Source: Sporosarcina ureae
GTDB taxonomy: Bacteria > Bacillota > Bacilli > Bacillales_A > Planococcaceae
NCBI RefSeq assembly: GCF_002082015.1
Contig: NZ_CP015109.1
Span: 2,819,001 to 2,883,000 of the forward strand
Direction: 5' to 3'
DNA: 64,000 nucleotides
Positions 1 to 6,896 of this stretch are shown here, in pieces. Both the position numbers and the translations under genes were made by a program. Positions within the stretch are counted from its first letter, which is position 1. Each line of letters starts with the position of its first letter. Below the pieces are notes generated by a model. That model did no database searches and was not told the origin of the DNA. It was given only the letters and a program-made list of their open reading frames with translations.

Positions 1-475
1 TCACCTAGAAAAACTGCATACGAGCTTGCTCCGTCTGTCGAACGACAAGACCGCACTGCTAAAAAGCGGGGACGTCGGTGGGATTGACCAGCTGTTGAAG
101 GAGGAGCAAGCTCACCTAGCAGCTATTGTACAAATGGACCAGAAGCGCCTGCAGGAAGTGAAGCAGTATATGGCCGCACAAGGACGTGTAGTGCCTGCTG
201 AACCGACCATGACGCAATTAATCGAAGTAGCGAACGAACCGGACAAAGAACAGTTAGCAGAGGCGAAGGACCGTCTCCTGCATGCGATTCATGAGTTGAA
301 ACAGCAGAACGAACTCAATCAGCAACTGACCTATCAATCTCTTCAATTTGTGAATCTATCGCTGGACATGGTCCGTCCGCGTCCGGAAACCGTCAACTAT
401 TCGAAAAACGAAGTACAAGGGCAGTCACAAAGCAGAGCCAAAACGAAGCTCTCCTCATTCGACTCCCAAGCATAA
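1..475 (+). CDS. flgN: FlgN-type flagellar export chaperone, 5' end cut by window
   Basis: FlgN is the cytoplasmic chaperone that keeps the hook-filament junction proteins FlgK and FlgL export-competent. The reading frame is open from base 2 of the window (HLEKLHTSLLRLSNDKTALL), so the first internal Met (base 26) is not the start and the gene begins upstream. The visible part, about 158 residues, is almost all charged or Gln-rich helix, including the typical segment of K...L..GD...L..LL..E near the start. The gene ends 12 bases before flgK, whose ribosome binding site AAGGAGG overlaps the flgN end. The identification rests mainly on this position directly before flgK and flgL; the sequence itself is weakly conserved in the family. 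Confidence 0.85.
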   Translation, partial: HLEKLHTSLLRLSNDKTALLKSGDVGGIDQLLKEEQAHLAAIVQMDQKRLQEVKQYMAAQGRVVPAEPTMTQLIEVANEPDKEQLAEAKDRLLHAIHELKQQNELNQQLTYQSLQFVNLSLDMVRPRPETVNYSKNEVQGQSQSRAKTKLSSFDSQA

Positions 476-487
476 GGAGGACACAAC

Positions 488-2080
488 ATGCGCTCGACAT
501 TCATGGGACTAGAAACTAGCAAACGCGGATTGTATACACAGCAATCCGCTCTTTATACGACAGGGCATAACGTAGGCAACGCAAATACACCCGGCTACTC
601 ACGCCAACGCGTGAACATGCAAGCGACTTCTGGATTTCCTGGAGTAGGACTGAACGCAGGCACGACTCCCGGCTTTCTTGGGACAGGGGTAGAAGCGGGA
701 AGTATTCAGCGGATTCGGGATACATTTGTCGATCATCAGTTTCGTAATGAATCGACGAAGCTTGGGTATTGGGAGTCACAGACAAAAGCGATTGCTCAAA
801 TGGAAGATGCGATTGGAGAGCCTTCTGAATACGGTTTACAGCAAACACTGACAGATTTTTGGCAATCATTACAAACCCTTTCGACGAGTCCGGAAAATGG
901 TGGAGCGCGTGCAGTCGTCGTAGAACGCGGTGTGGCGGTAGCAGATTCGTTTAAATATATCTCCAAATCTATTTCTGAAATAAAGACTAATCTAGGAGAC
1001 GAAATTAATGTCTCCACAATCAATATCAACTCAATTTTCAGCGGGATTACTGAACTGAATAAACAAATTGCAGAAGTCGAACCGAATGGTTATTTGCCAA
1101 ACGATCTGTACGATGCGCGTGACGGTTTGCTAGATCAACTATCCGGCTACTTGCCGATCGAAGTCAGCTACGATAAGACTGGCGGACGTGCACTGGCAAT
1201 AGCAGAAGGTACGGTTACGATTAAAATCAAGACGAACGGTGAATCGATTACTGTTTTGCAGAAAGATCAATTCTCAGAAATATCGATAGATGGAAAAGAC
1301 CTGAAAACTGGTGAACTTCCAGGTGCTATCACAGGCTTTACATTAAGCGGTGCACCTGCTGGAGATGCAAAACTTTCTGCCGCGGATATGAAGAAAAGCG
1401 GAGAGTTAAAATCACTTGTGGAATCATATGGCTACAGTGATACGGTTGGCGGACCTGTAAAAGGAATGTATCCAGACATGCTTGCGAAACTGGACAAGAT
1501 GGCTAATGCATTTGCGACGGAATTCAATAAGATTCATCAAGGTGATCCTGCCAACAAGGTTTATGCGACGGATTTAGACGGGAAACCAGGGGAAGCATTT
1601 TTTAAAGCAATTGATGGGACACAACCCATTTCCGCCAGTAATATGAAAATTAATGAAGATATTATCAGCAATCCGAATAAAGTGGCGGCATCTACATCGA
1701 AACCATACGACGATACTGATCCGACAACTAATCCCGAAGTAGGAAATGGACAAAACGCCAAAAACCTAAGTAATGCACTGTTCAACAAACTCAGTGGACC
1801 TGATGGACTAGGGGGTTCAAGCGTCCAAGGATTCTTCGCTCAAATTATTGGGGAACTGGGTGTCTCCGGACAACAAGCAATCAAAATGACCGAAAGCTCA
1901 GGAACCCTTCTGCTTGCGGTTTCCAATCGTCGGGATTCGATCAGCTCCGTCTCACTAGACGAAGAAATGACCGACATGATCCGTTTCCAACAAGCGTATA
2001 ACGCATCTGCCCGCATGATCACCGTTATGGATGAAGCGTTAGACAAAATCATTAACGGAATGGGTACAGTCGGCAGATAA
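488..2080 (+). CDS. flgK: Flagellar hook-associated protein 1 FlgK
   Basis: FlgK (HAP1) forms the first ring of the hook-filament junction on the cell exterior after export through the flagellar type III system. The 530-residue product has the conserved N-terminal rod/hook motif (FMGLETSKRGLYTQQSALY, then GHNVGNANTPGYSRQRV) that forms D0, and a matching C-terminal D0 helix ending in SLDEEMTDMIRFQQAYNASA and MDEALDKIINGMG. These two ends pair as a coiled coil, so the protein is complete. It starts with ATG behind AAGGAGG. The next gene, flgL, starts 16 bases after the stop behind its own ATAGGAGGA, as in the Bacillus flgM-flgN-flgK-flgL-fliW-csrA operon. Confidence 0.97.
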   Translation: MRSTFMGLETSKRGLYTQQSALYTTGHNVGNANTPGYSRQRVNMQATSGFPGVGLNAGTTPGFLGTGVEAGSIQRIRDTFVDHQFRNESTKLGYWESQTKAIAQMEDAIGEPSEYGLQQTLTDFWQSLQTLSTSPENGGARAVVVERGVAVADSFKYISKSISEIKTNLGDEINVSTININSIFSGITELNKQIAEVEPNGYLPNDLYDARDGLLDQLSGYLPIEVSYDKTGGRALAIAEGTVTIKIKTNGESITVLQKDQFSEISIDGKDLKTGELPGAITGFTLSGAPAGDAKLSAADMKKSGELKSLVESYGYSDTVGGPVKGMYPDMLAKLDKMANAFATEFNKIHQGDPANKVYATDLDGKPGEAFFKAIDGTQPISASNMKINEDIISNPNKVAASTSKPYDDTDPTTNPEVGNGQNAKNLSNALFNKLSGPDGLGGSSVQGFFAQIIGELGVSGQQAIKMTESSGTLLLAVSNRRDSISSVSLDEEMTDMIRFQQAYNASARMITVMDEALDKIINGMGTVGR

Positions 2081-2096
2081 TATAGGAGGAATCTTC

Positions 2097-2972
2097 ATGC
2101 GTGTAACACAATCGATGCTCTCTCAAAATATGCTGCGGAACTTATCAAGTAGCTATAATAATATGGGGAAATTACAAGAACAACTAAATACAGGAAAAAA
2201 AGTCACTCGTCCATCTGATGATCCTGTCGTTGTGATGAAAAGCCTTGGCTACGGTATGCAAGTTAACAGGGTAGAGCAATATCAAAAGAACTTAGGCGAA
2301 GTCAATAACTGGCTAGATAGCTCGGATGACGCGTTGGACGGAGTAGGACAAGTCCTTCACCGTGCGAGAGAATTAGCCGCTAATGCTGCGAATACAGGTG
2401 CGATGACAGATAATGATAGAAATATGATCAAAGTCGAATTAGAACAACTGCAAAATCAGCTACATGACTTCGCGAATACGAAAGTCGGCGACAAACATAT
2501 ATTCAGCGGGAAAATGACAGATAAACCGTTATTTAATAAAACAACGGGCAATTATGAATCAGGCACATCATTTAAAGAAAATGTATCCATTGAAGTATTT
2601 GATGGGGTAGACTTACGTGTAAGTACGAATGTGTCGGATATGTTTAACAACATCAATCAATTGTTCACGGATATAAAAAATGATTCGGACGATCAGTATG
2701 ATTTTGGTGCTGCACTCGAAGAAATTGATGGGCTACTGAACGATGTTTTAATTAAACGCGCGGATATTGGTGCGCGTTCCAATCGCGCAGAACTTATGGA
2801 TAACCGTCTTCAAATGCAGGAAGGTGCCGCGAAAAAGCAGCGTTCCGAAAATGAAGATATCGATTATGAAAAAACGATCACGGATTTGATTACTTCAGAG
2901 TCCATCCACCGGGCCACATTATCGGTAGGAGCGCGTATTATCCAGCCTTCTTTAACAGATTTCTTGCGGTAA
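2097..2972 (+). CDS. flgL: Flagellar hook-associated protein 3 FlgL
   Basis: FlgL (HAP3) is the second junction ring between FlgK and the flagellin filament. The product is 291 residues, the usual length in Bacillales. It starts MRVTQSMLSQNMLRNLSSSY and carries the flagellin-like N-terminal block with GKKVTRPSDDP. The C-terminal helix has DIGARSNRAELMDNRL followed by ITDLITSESIHRATLSVGARI, the flagellin_C-type ending. It is in an operon with flgK, and a hairpin terminator follows 3 bases after the stop codon. Confidence 0.96.
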   Translation: MRVTQSMLSQNMLRNLSSSYNNMGKLQEQLNTGKKVTRPSDDPVVVMKSLGYGMQVNRVEQYQKNLGEVNNWLDSSDDALDGVGQVLHRARELAANAANTGAMTDNDRNMIKVELEQLQNQLHDFANTKVGDKHIFSGKMTDKPLFNKTTGNYESGTSFKENVSIEVFDGVDLRVSTNVSDMFNNINQLFTDIKNDSDDQYDFGAALEEIDGLLNDVLIKRADIGARSNRAELMDNRLQMQEGAAKKQRSENEDIDYEKTITDLITSESIHRATLSVGARIIQPSLTDFLR

Positions 2973-2975
2973 AAA

Positions 2976-3012
2976 GTAGTGCGGACACGTTGATGGTGTC
3001 CGCTATTTTTAT
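2976..3012 (+). terminator. Rho-independent terminator-like hairpin after flgL
   Basis: GCGGACAC (2981-2988), a 7-base loop and GTGTCCGC (2996-3003) form a perfect 8-bp stem followed by TATTTTT. It lies between flgL and the yviE/fliW/csrA genes, so it could lower expression of the downstream part of the operon. Confidence 0.75.
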
Positions 3013-3039
3013 ATAGGAAAGCAAAGGATGGTGACAGAC

Positions 3040-3594
3040 GTGAATATCCCTCAACTGCAAGTCCAGACAACATCAGCCAAGTTAGGCTTACAGATTAATC
3101 AACCTATACAAGAAATTGAGCAGCCGAAAGCTACTCTGTCTATCGAACAACCAGCGGCGATTATTGAAATGTCTACCACACCGTCGGAACTTTCACTTGA
3201 TACGACAGAAAATCGAGCCGCGCTTGATTTGATGAGCATGTTCAGACGAGGAGACGAAGTCGCGCAGTACAGTCAGCAAAAAGTGCAAGAAGGCATTGCG
3301 CGTAGAGCACAGGAAGGGATGCAACTCGTGAAAATTGAAAATGGCGGTAATCCCTTAGCCGATATGATTAAACAAAACACAGATCGACCAGTAGCTGAGC
3401 TAGGTATCCGCTTTGTAGGAAATCCATTGCAATTAAAAAGAAGCTTTACGCCAAGTCAGTTGAATATGAACGTAACACCACAGAAGCCCATAATAGATGC
3501 GCAGATCAACCAACCCATCCATCACTACACGCCAGGGACTGTAACGGTCAATCTGGAGCAACATTCATCTATAGAAATCGATTGGAAAGTGTAA
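3040..3594 (+). CDS. yviE: YviE-like protein (DUF6470 family)
   Basis: Small soluble protein of unknown function found between flgL and fliW in many Bacillales. The product is about 184 residues, starting NIPQLQVQTTSAKLGLQINQ. It has repeated short beta-like stretches (LGLQINQP, ATLSIEQPAA, DAQINQP) and a central charged helix (MFRRGDEVAQYSQQKVQEGIARRA). The GTG at 3040 is preferred because AAAGGATGGTG lies six bases upstream; the ATG at 3028 is inside that sequence. It lies just downstream of the flgL terminator and upstream of fliW. The family is recognised from context and the QINQP pattern; its role in flagellar assembly is not established. Confidence 0.8.
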   Translation: MNIPQLQVQTTSAKLGLQINQPIQEIEQPKATLSIEQPAAIIEMSTTPSELSLDTTENRAALDLMSMFRRGDEVAQYSQQKVQEGIARRAQEGMQLVKIENGGNPLADMIKQNTDRPVAELGIRFVGNPLQLKRSFTPSQLNMNVTPQKPIIDAQINQPIHHYTPGTVTVNLEQHSSIEIDWKV

Positions 3595-3673
3595 CGAAGA
3601 ATGAACGACAAGTAACTTTGTAATCAATAACGTAATAGTGAACAAGACATTAAGTAGAGGAGCAACGTACAAC

Positions 3674-4105
3674 ATGAGAATTGAAACTAAATTTCATGCA
3701 ACGATCGAAATAGATTCAGCAGACAAGTGGTGTTTTCCAAAAGGAATCCCAGGCTTTGAAAACGAAACTGATTTCGTATTGCTACCGATTGAAGGTAGTG
3801 ATTCCTTACAAGTATTGCAATCAACGAAGCAGCAAGAAGTGGCATTTATTGTAGCTAACCCTTATACACTGGTAACCGATTATACATTTGAACTAGATTA
3901 CGCGACGATAGACTTGCTTGAAATTAGTCAGCCAGAAGAGATCATGGTTCTTGGCATCCTATCTATGAAACAGCCCTATCACCAATCGACAATCAACTTG
4001 CAGGCTCCATTAATCTTTCAAGTTCGAAATAAAAAAGCCAAACAAATGATTTTGAACGACCCACGCTTCACAGTCAGACACCCACTAGACAAGGGAGGGA
4101 ACTGA
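3674..4105 (+). CDS. fliW: Flagellar assembly factor FliW
   Basis: FliW is the protein antagonist of CsrA. In Bacillus it binds free flagellin, and when flagellin is exported FliW is released to bind CsrA and relieve repression of hag translation. The product is 143 residues from the ATG at 3674, which has GAGGAG 12 bases upstream. It contains the family landmarks FPKGIPGFENETDFVLLPI near the N-terminus and the beta-barrel core VAFIVANPYTLVTDYTFEL. The stop is followed one base later by the csrA start, so the pair is translationally linked. The hag leader downstream carries matching CsrA-type sites. Confidence 0.96.
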   Translation: MRIETKFHATIEIDSADKWCFPKGIPGFENETDFVLLPIEGSDSLQVLQSTKQQEVAFIVANPYTLVTDYTFELDYATIDLLEISQPEEIMVLGILSMKQPYHQSTINLQAPLIFQVRNKKAKQMILNDPRFTVRHPLDKGGN

Positions 4106-4106
4106 C

Positions 4107-4328
4107 ATGCTCGTCTTGTCACGTAAAGTAAATGAAGTCATTCAAATTGCAGATAATATAGAAATTCGGATACTGGAGGTCAAAGGAGACACAGTACGGA
4201 TTGGCATTGAAGCGCCGAAGTCTATTGAGATTCTTAGGGGAGAGTTAGTTCAGTCGATTACAGAGACGAATCAAGAGGCACTGACGATTGATATGGATCT
4301 GTTAAAACAGTTAATGAAAAAAGAATAG
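4107..4328 (+). CDS. csrA: Translational regulator CsrA
   Basis: CsrA is a dimeric RNA-binding protein that blocks the Shine-Dalgarno sequence of target mRNAs, in Bacillus chiefly hag. The 73-residue product begins MLVLSRKVNEVIQIADNIEI and has the C-terminal APKSIEILRGELVQSI segment that makes up the RNA-binding edge. It follows fliW by one base (GGGAACTGACATG) and is closed by a hairpin terminator. Its likely target lies 230 bases downstream. Confidence 0.97.
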   Translation: MLVLSRKVNEVIQIADNIEIRILEVKGDTVRIGIEAPKSIEILRGELVQSITETNQEALTIDMDLLKQLMKKE

Positions 4329-4342
4329 TATTTGATTAGTAA

Positions 4343-4379
4343 AGTATCGCTATAGAAGTTTTGTGGCGATGCTTTTTTA
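4343..4379 (+). terminator. Terminator after csrA
   Basis: AGTATCGC (4343-4350) pairs with GCGATGCT (4366-4373), one G.U pair, followed by TTTTTT. It separates the flgN-csrA operon from hag. Confidence 0.8.
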
Positions 4380-4459
4380 TGTGGAAATATGTTTAGACAA
4401 ACTTAAGACATATGTAAGCTACTTTTTTCTACGGATTTTAAATAACTTGTAAAATATGC

Positions 4460-4486
4460 TAAACTCTTAACCTACCTATCCGATAT
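4460..4486 (+). promoter_or_regulatory. Sigma-D (FliA-type) promoter of hag
   Basis: TAAA at 4460-4463, exactly 15 bases, then TCCGATAT at 4479-4486. This matches the SigD consensus TAAA-N15-GCCGATAT in all but one base. It would start transcription about 95-100 bases before the flagellin start codon, leaving a long structured leader. Confidence 0.85.
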
Positions 4487-4546
4487 TACTAGTGTAAGCG
4501 GGAGAAAGAGTACGGCCGGCTCTCTACACCGCCACAAATTCCAGGG

Positions 4547-4582
4547 ACACAAGGATGTGTACCCTACACACACTCAAGGAGG
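4547..4582 (+). promoter_or_regulatory. Two CsrA-type binding sites in the hag leader
   Basis: The first site is a small perfect hairpin, ACAC-AAGGAT-GTGT (4547-4560), with the GGA core in the loop. The second, CTCAAGGAGG (4573-4582), overlaps the hag Shine-Dalgarno sequence. This is the two-site arrangement known for B. subtilis hag, where CsrA bridging of both sites blocks ribosome entry. fliW and csrA lie immediately upstream. Confidence 0.75.
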
Positions 4583-4590
4583 AAATTAAC

Positions 4591-6846
4591 ATGAGAATTA
4601 ATCATAATATTGCGGCGTTGAATACACATCGTCAGTTGAATACTGCTACAACTAATCAATCAAAGTCTATGGAGAAATTGGCTTCAGGTCTTCGTATTAA
4701 CAAAGCTGGGGACGATGCGGCTGGACTAGCAATTTCTGAGAAAATGCGTGGGCAGATTCGTGGATTAGACCAAGCTTCTAAAAACTCACAAGATGGTATT
4801 TCAATGATTGCTACTGCTGAAGGAGCATTAAATGAAACGCATGATATTCTTCAACGCATGCGTGAATTAGCTACACAGGCTTCGAATGATACGAATACAG
4901 GAACAGACCGCGGAGAAATTCAAAAGGAAATTAATCAATTAACTTCTGAAATAAACCGAATTGGTAATACTACTGAATTTAACACACAGAAACTATTAAA
5001 TGGTGGGGACGTACCAGCGGATTTAACAGTTACAGCAACTGGTACTGGTGAAGTAACATTTACTGATGCTGTTAAGGAAGTAACTGGAGAAACGACATTT
5101 AAGATAGGTTCAGCTTTATCAAACACTGATGATGTTACCATTGCTGGTGTGGCTTTTACAGCCGCTGCAGGTGCAACTGTTAACGGTGCTGATGATGCTG
5201 CTACGCAAACCACAAAGATTGCTGCTGCCTTAGAAGCCGATAGTGGTTTTAATGAGAAATATACACTTACTGATAATAGTGATGGTACATTTACAATTAA
5301 GGAAAAGGCAGGAAATGCTACAGGAGCAGCTTTGGTAAGTGGTTCTAATGCTAGTGATGTAACAGAAACTAATAAAGTAGCAAGCAAACAAAAAGCCGAC
5401 CCTACACTAGAAATTACAGAAGCATTTGTTGCAGGAGATACATTAAAAGTTGGCGATAGAACCTTTACATTTGGTAATGATGATAACTTTGATGTTAATG
5501 TTAGTAGTGGAAACGCTAATGATGTAGCTAAACAAACAGATGCACTAGCTGCATTATTAGCAAAAGAAAGTGGTATTGAAAGTACAAAATCTAATGGTTC
5601 TGATACTGTTACTATTACACAATCAGGTGGCTCTGGCTTTAAAGCAAGTTTCCAAGTTGGTGCTAATGAAGGACAAAGTATGTCTATTAAAGTTGATGAC
5701 ATGAGAGCAAAAGCACTTGGATTAACTAGCACTGCTGGTGCAGTAGGATTTACTGAAACTAATGCTGTAACTGATGGTACAAATAATGATGATGTTGAAT
5801 CAGCCCTTGATGTTTCTACGCATGAAAATGCTTCAAAGGCTATTACCGTTATTAATAATGCTATTGAAAAGGTATCAGCACAACGTTCTAATCTTGGTGC
5901 ATCTCAAAACCGTTTAGAGCACACAATTAACAACTTAAATACATCTTCTGAAAACCTAACTGCTGCGGAATCTCGTATCCGTGACGTTGATTATGCTTTA
6001 GCTGCTTAAGCAGTAACAAGCACAGTCGTCCTAGCTGGAAACGGCTAGAGATAATTATCGGGTGAATTGCTGGAAACCCCTAAAACTCACTTCCCTACAA
6101 CGTAGCTGGAAACGGCAAGCGTGAATGGTTGAAAAGAAGTGAGATTGGGCAATCAGCAGCCAAGCTCCTGTCTCGAAAGAGTGGAGAAGGTTCAACGACT
6201 AGGATAGACCATCTAAGGCGAAAGCTATGATGATGAAATCCGTAGGTGAAGCAATGTACATCAGCATTGTGAATCCGAAGTGCCCGACCCCTAACAAATC
6301 ATGTTGAGGGTGAAGATATAGTCTAGTCATTTATGAAAGTAAATGTTCGCACGATGGCGAAAGAAATGATGAACCAAACTAAGAACTCTATTCTTAGTCA
6401 AGCAGCACAAGCAATGTTGGCTCAATCTAATCAAATGCCTCAAGGTGTCTTACAACTCTTGAGATAATGATTTGAAGGGCGTCTTATCTGGTAATGGATA
6501 AGAGCATAACTGGGTGAATTGCTGGAACTTCCTAAAGCTTCATCAACCACAACGTAACTGGAAACGGTCAGCGTGAAGGTTTGAAAATGATGAGGATAAA
6601 ACAATGGATAATCAGCAGCCAAGCTTCTGTGAGGAAACTCTGGAGAAGGTTCAACGACTAGGATATACCGTCTAAGGCTTCACGGCTATGACGATGAAAT
6701 CCGTAGGACAAGCAACACCGTCCGAAGCGCCCAGCCCCAAACAGGTTATGCTGTGGGTGAAGATATAGTCTAAGCCTATTTGGAGACAATAGGACTACTT
6801 GCAAGCGAATCAGCAACCGCAGGGCGTTCTACAACTATTACGTTAA
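4591..6846 (+). CDS. hag: Flagellin, coding sequence split by two group I introns
   Basis: Major filament protein. Exon 1 (4591-5991) starts MRINHNIAALNTHRQLNTAT behind AAGGAGG and ends RIRDVD. Exon 2 (6354-6440) encodes MAKEMMNQTKNSILSQAAQA then MLAQSNQMP. Exon 3 (6802-6846) encodes QANQQPQGVLQLLR and a stop. The joined product is about 510 residues. The N-terminal D0/D1 (to about residue 145) and the C-terminal D1/D0 are well conserved. The middle (about 150-400) is a variable D2/D3 insert with two similar blocks (DDVTIAGVAFTAAAG and GDTLKVGDRTFTFGN), like hook-IN motifs. Without splicing of intron 1 the frame stops at 6009 after YALAA, and the D0 helix needed for polymerisation and for FliS/FliW binding is lost. 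The exact 5' boundary of intron 2 is uncertain (6422 or 6440); both keep frame. Confidence 0.85.
5992..6353 (+). ncRNA. Group I intron 1 in hag
   Basis: About 362 bases. The conserved core elements occur in order: P (GGGTGAATTGCTGGAA, 6060-6075), Q (AATCAGCAGCCAAGCT, 6151-6166), R (GTTCAACGACTAGGA, 6190-6204) and S (AAGATATAGTCTA, 6313-6325). The 5' site after GAT (5991) is supported by flagellin homology (RDVD joined to MAKEMM) and by a modest P1 with GTCGTC at 6025-6030, including the expected U.G pair but one mismatch. The P1 loop (about 33 bases) holds an in-frame TAA at 6007-6009. P2 is CTAGC/GGCTAG (from 6031). After S, CATTTA/TAAATG forms P9, and the intron ends in G at 6353, eight bases after P9. 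It encodes no protein. Confidence 0.88.
6441..6801 (+). ncRNA. Group I intron 2 in hag
   Basis: About 361 bases and a clear sister of intron 1, with P (6512-6527), Q (6610-6625), R (6649-6660) and S (6760-6772) nearly identical. P1 pairs exon ATGCCT (6435-6440) with GGGCGT (6477-6482), giving six pairs with U.G at the splice site. This places the 5' site after 6440. Flagellin alignment alone would place it after 6422, 18 bases earlier and in the same frame. P9 (CCTAT/ATAGG) ends eight bases before the terminal G at 6801, as in intron 1. The P1 loop encodes QGVLQLLR and TAA (6465-6467), so the retained intron still finishes a normal flagellin. Confidence 0.85.
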
Positions 6847-6863
6847 TAGGACCCTTTCATTAC

Positions 6864-6894
6864 AAAAAGAGACTTCTTTTGGAAGTCTCTTTTT
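6864..6894. terminator. Bidirectional terminator between hag and the endonuclease gene
   Basis: AAAAAGAGACTTC (6864-6876) pairs perfectly with GAAGTCTCTTTTT (6882-6894) around a short loop. There is a T run on both strands, so it serves both convergent genes. Confidence 0.88.
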
Positions 6895-6896
6895 AC

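Noticed and set aside
4935-5732. 265-codon antisense ORF in hag
   Set aside because: Shadow of the low-complexity Ala/Thr/Asp-rich flagellin middle region. No start signal, and the product is a Ser/Val-rich artefact.
6440-6622. 60-codon minus-strand ORF inside intron 2
   Set aside because: It overlaps the conserved intron core and has no ribosome site.
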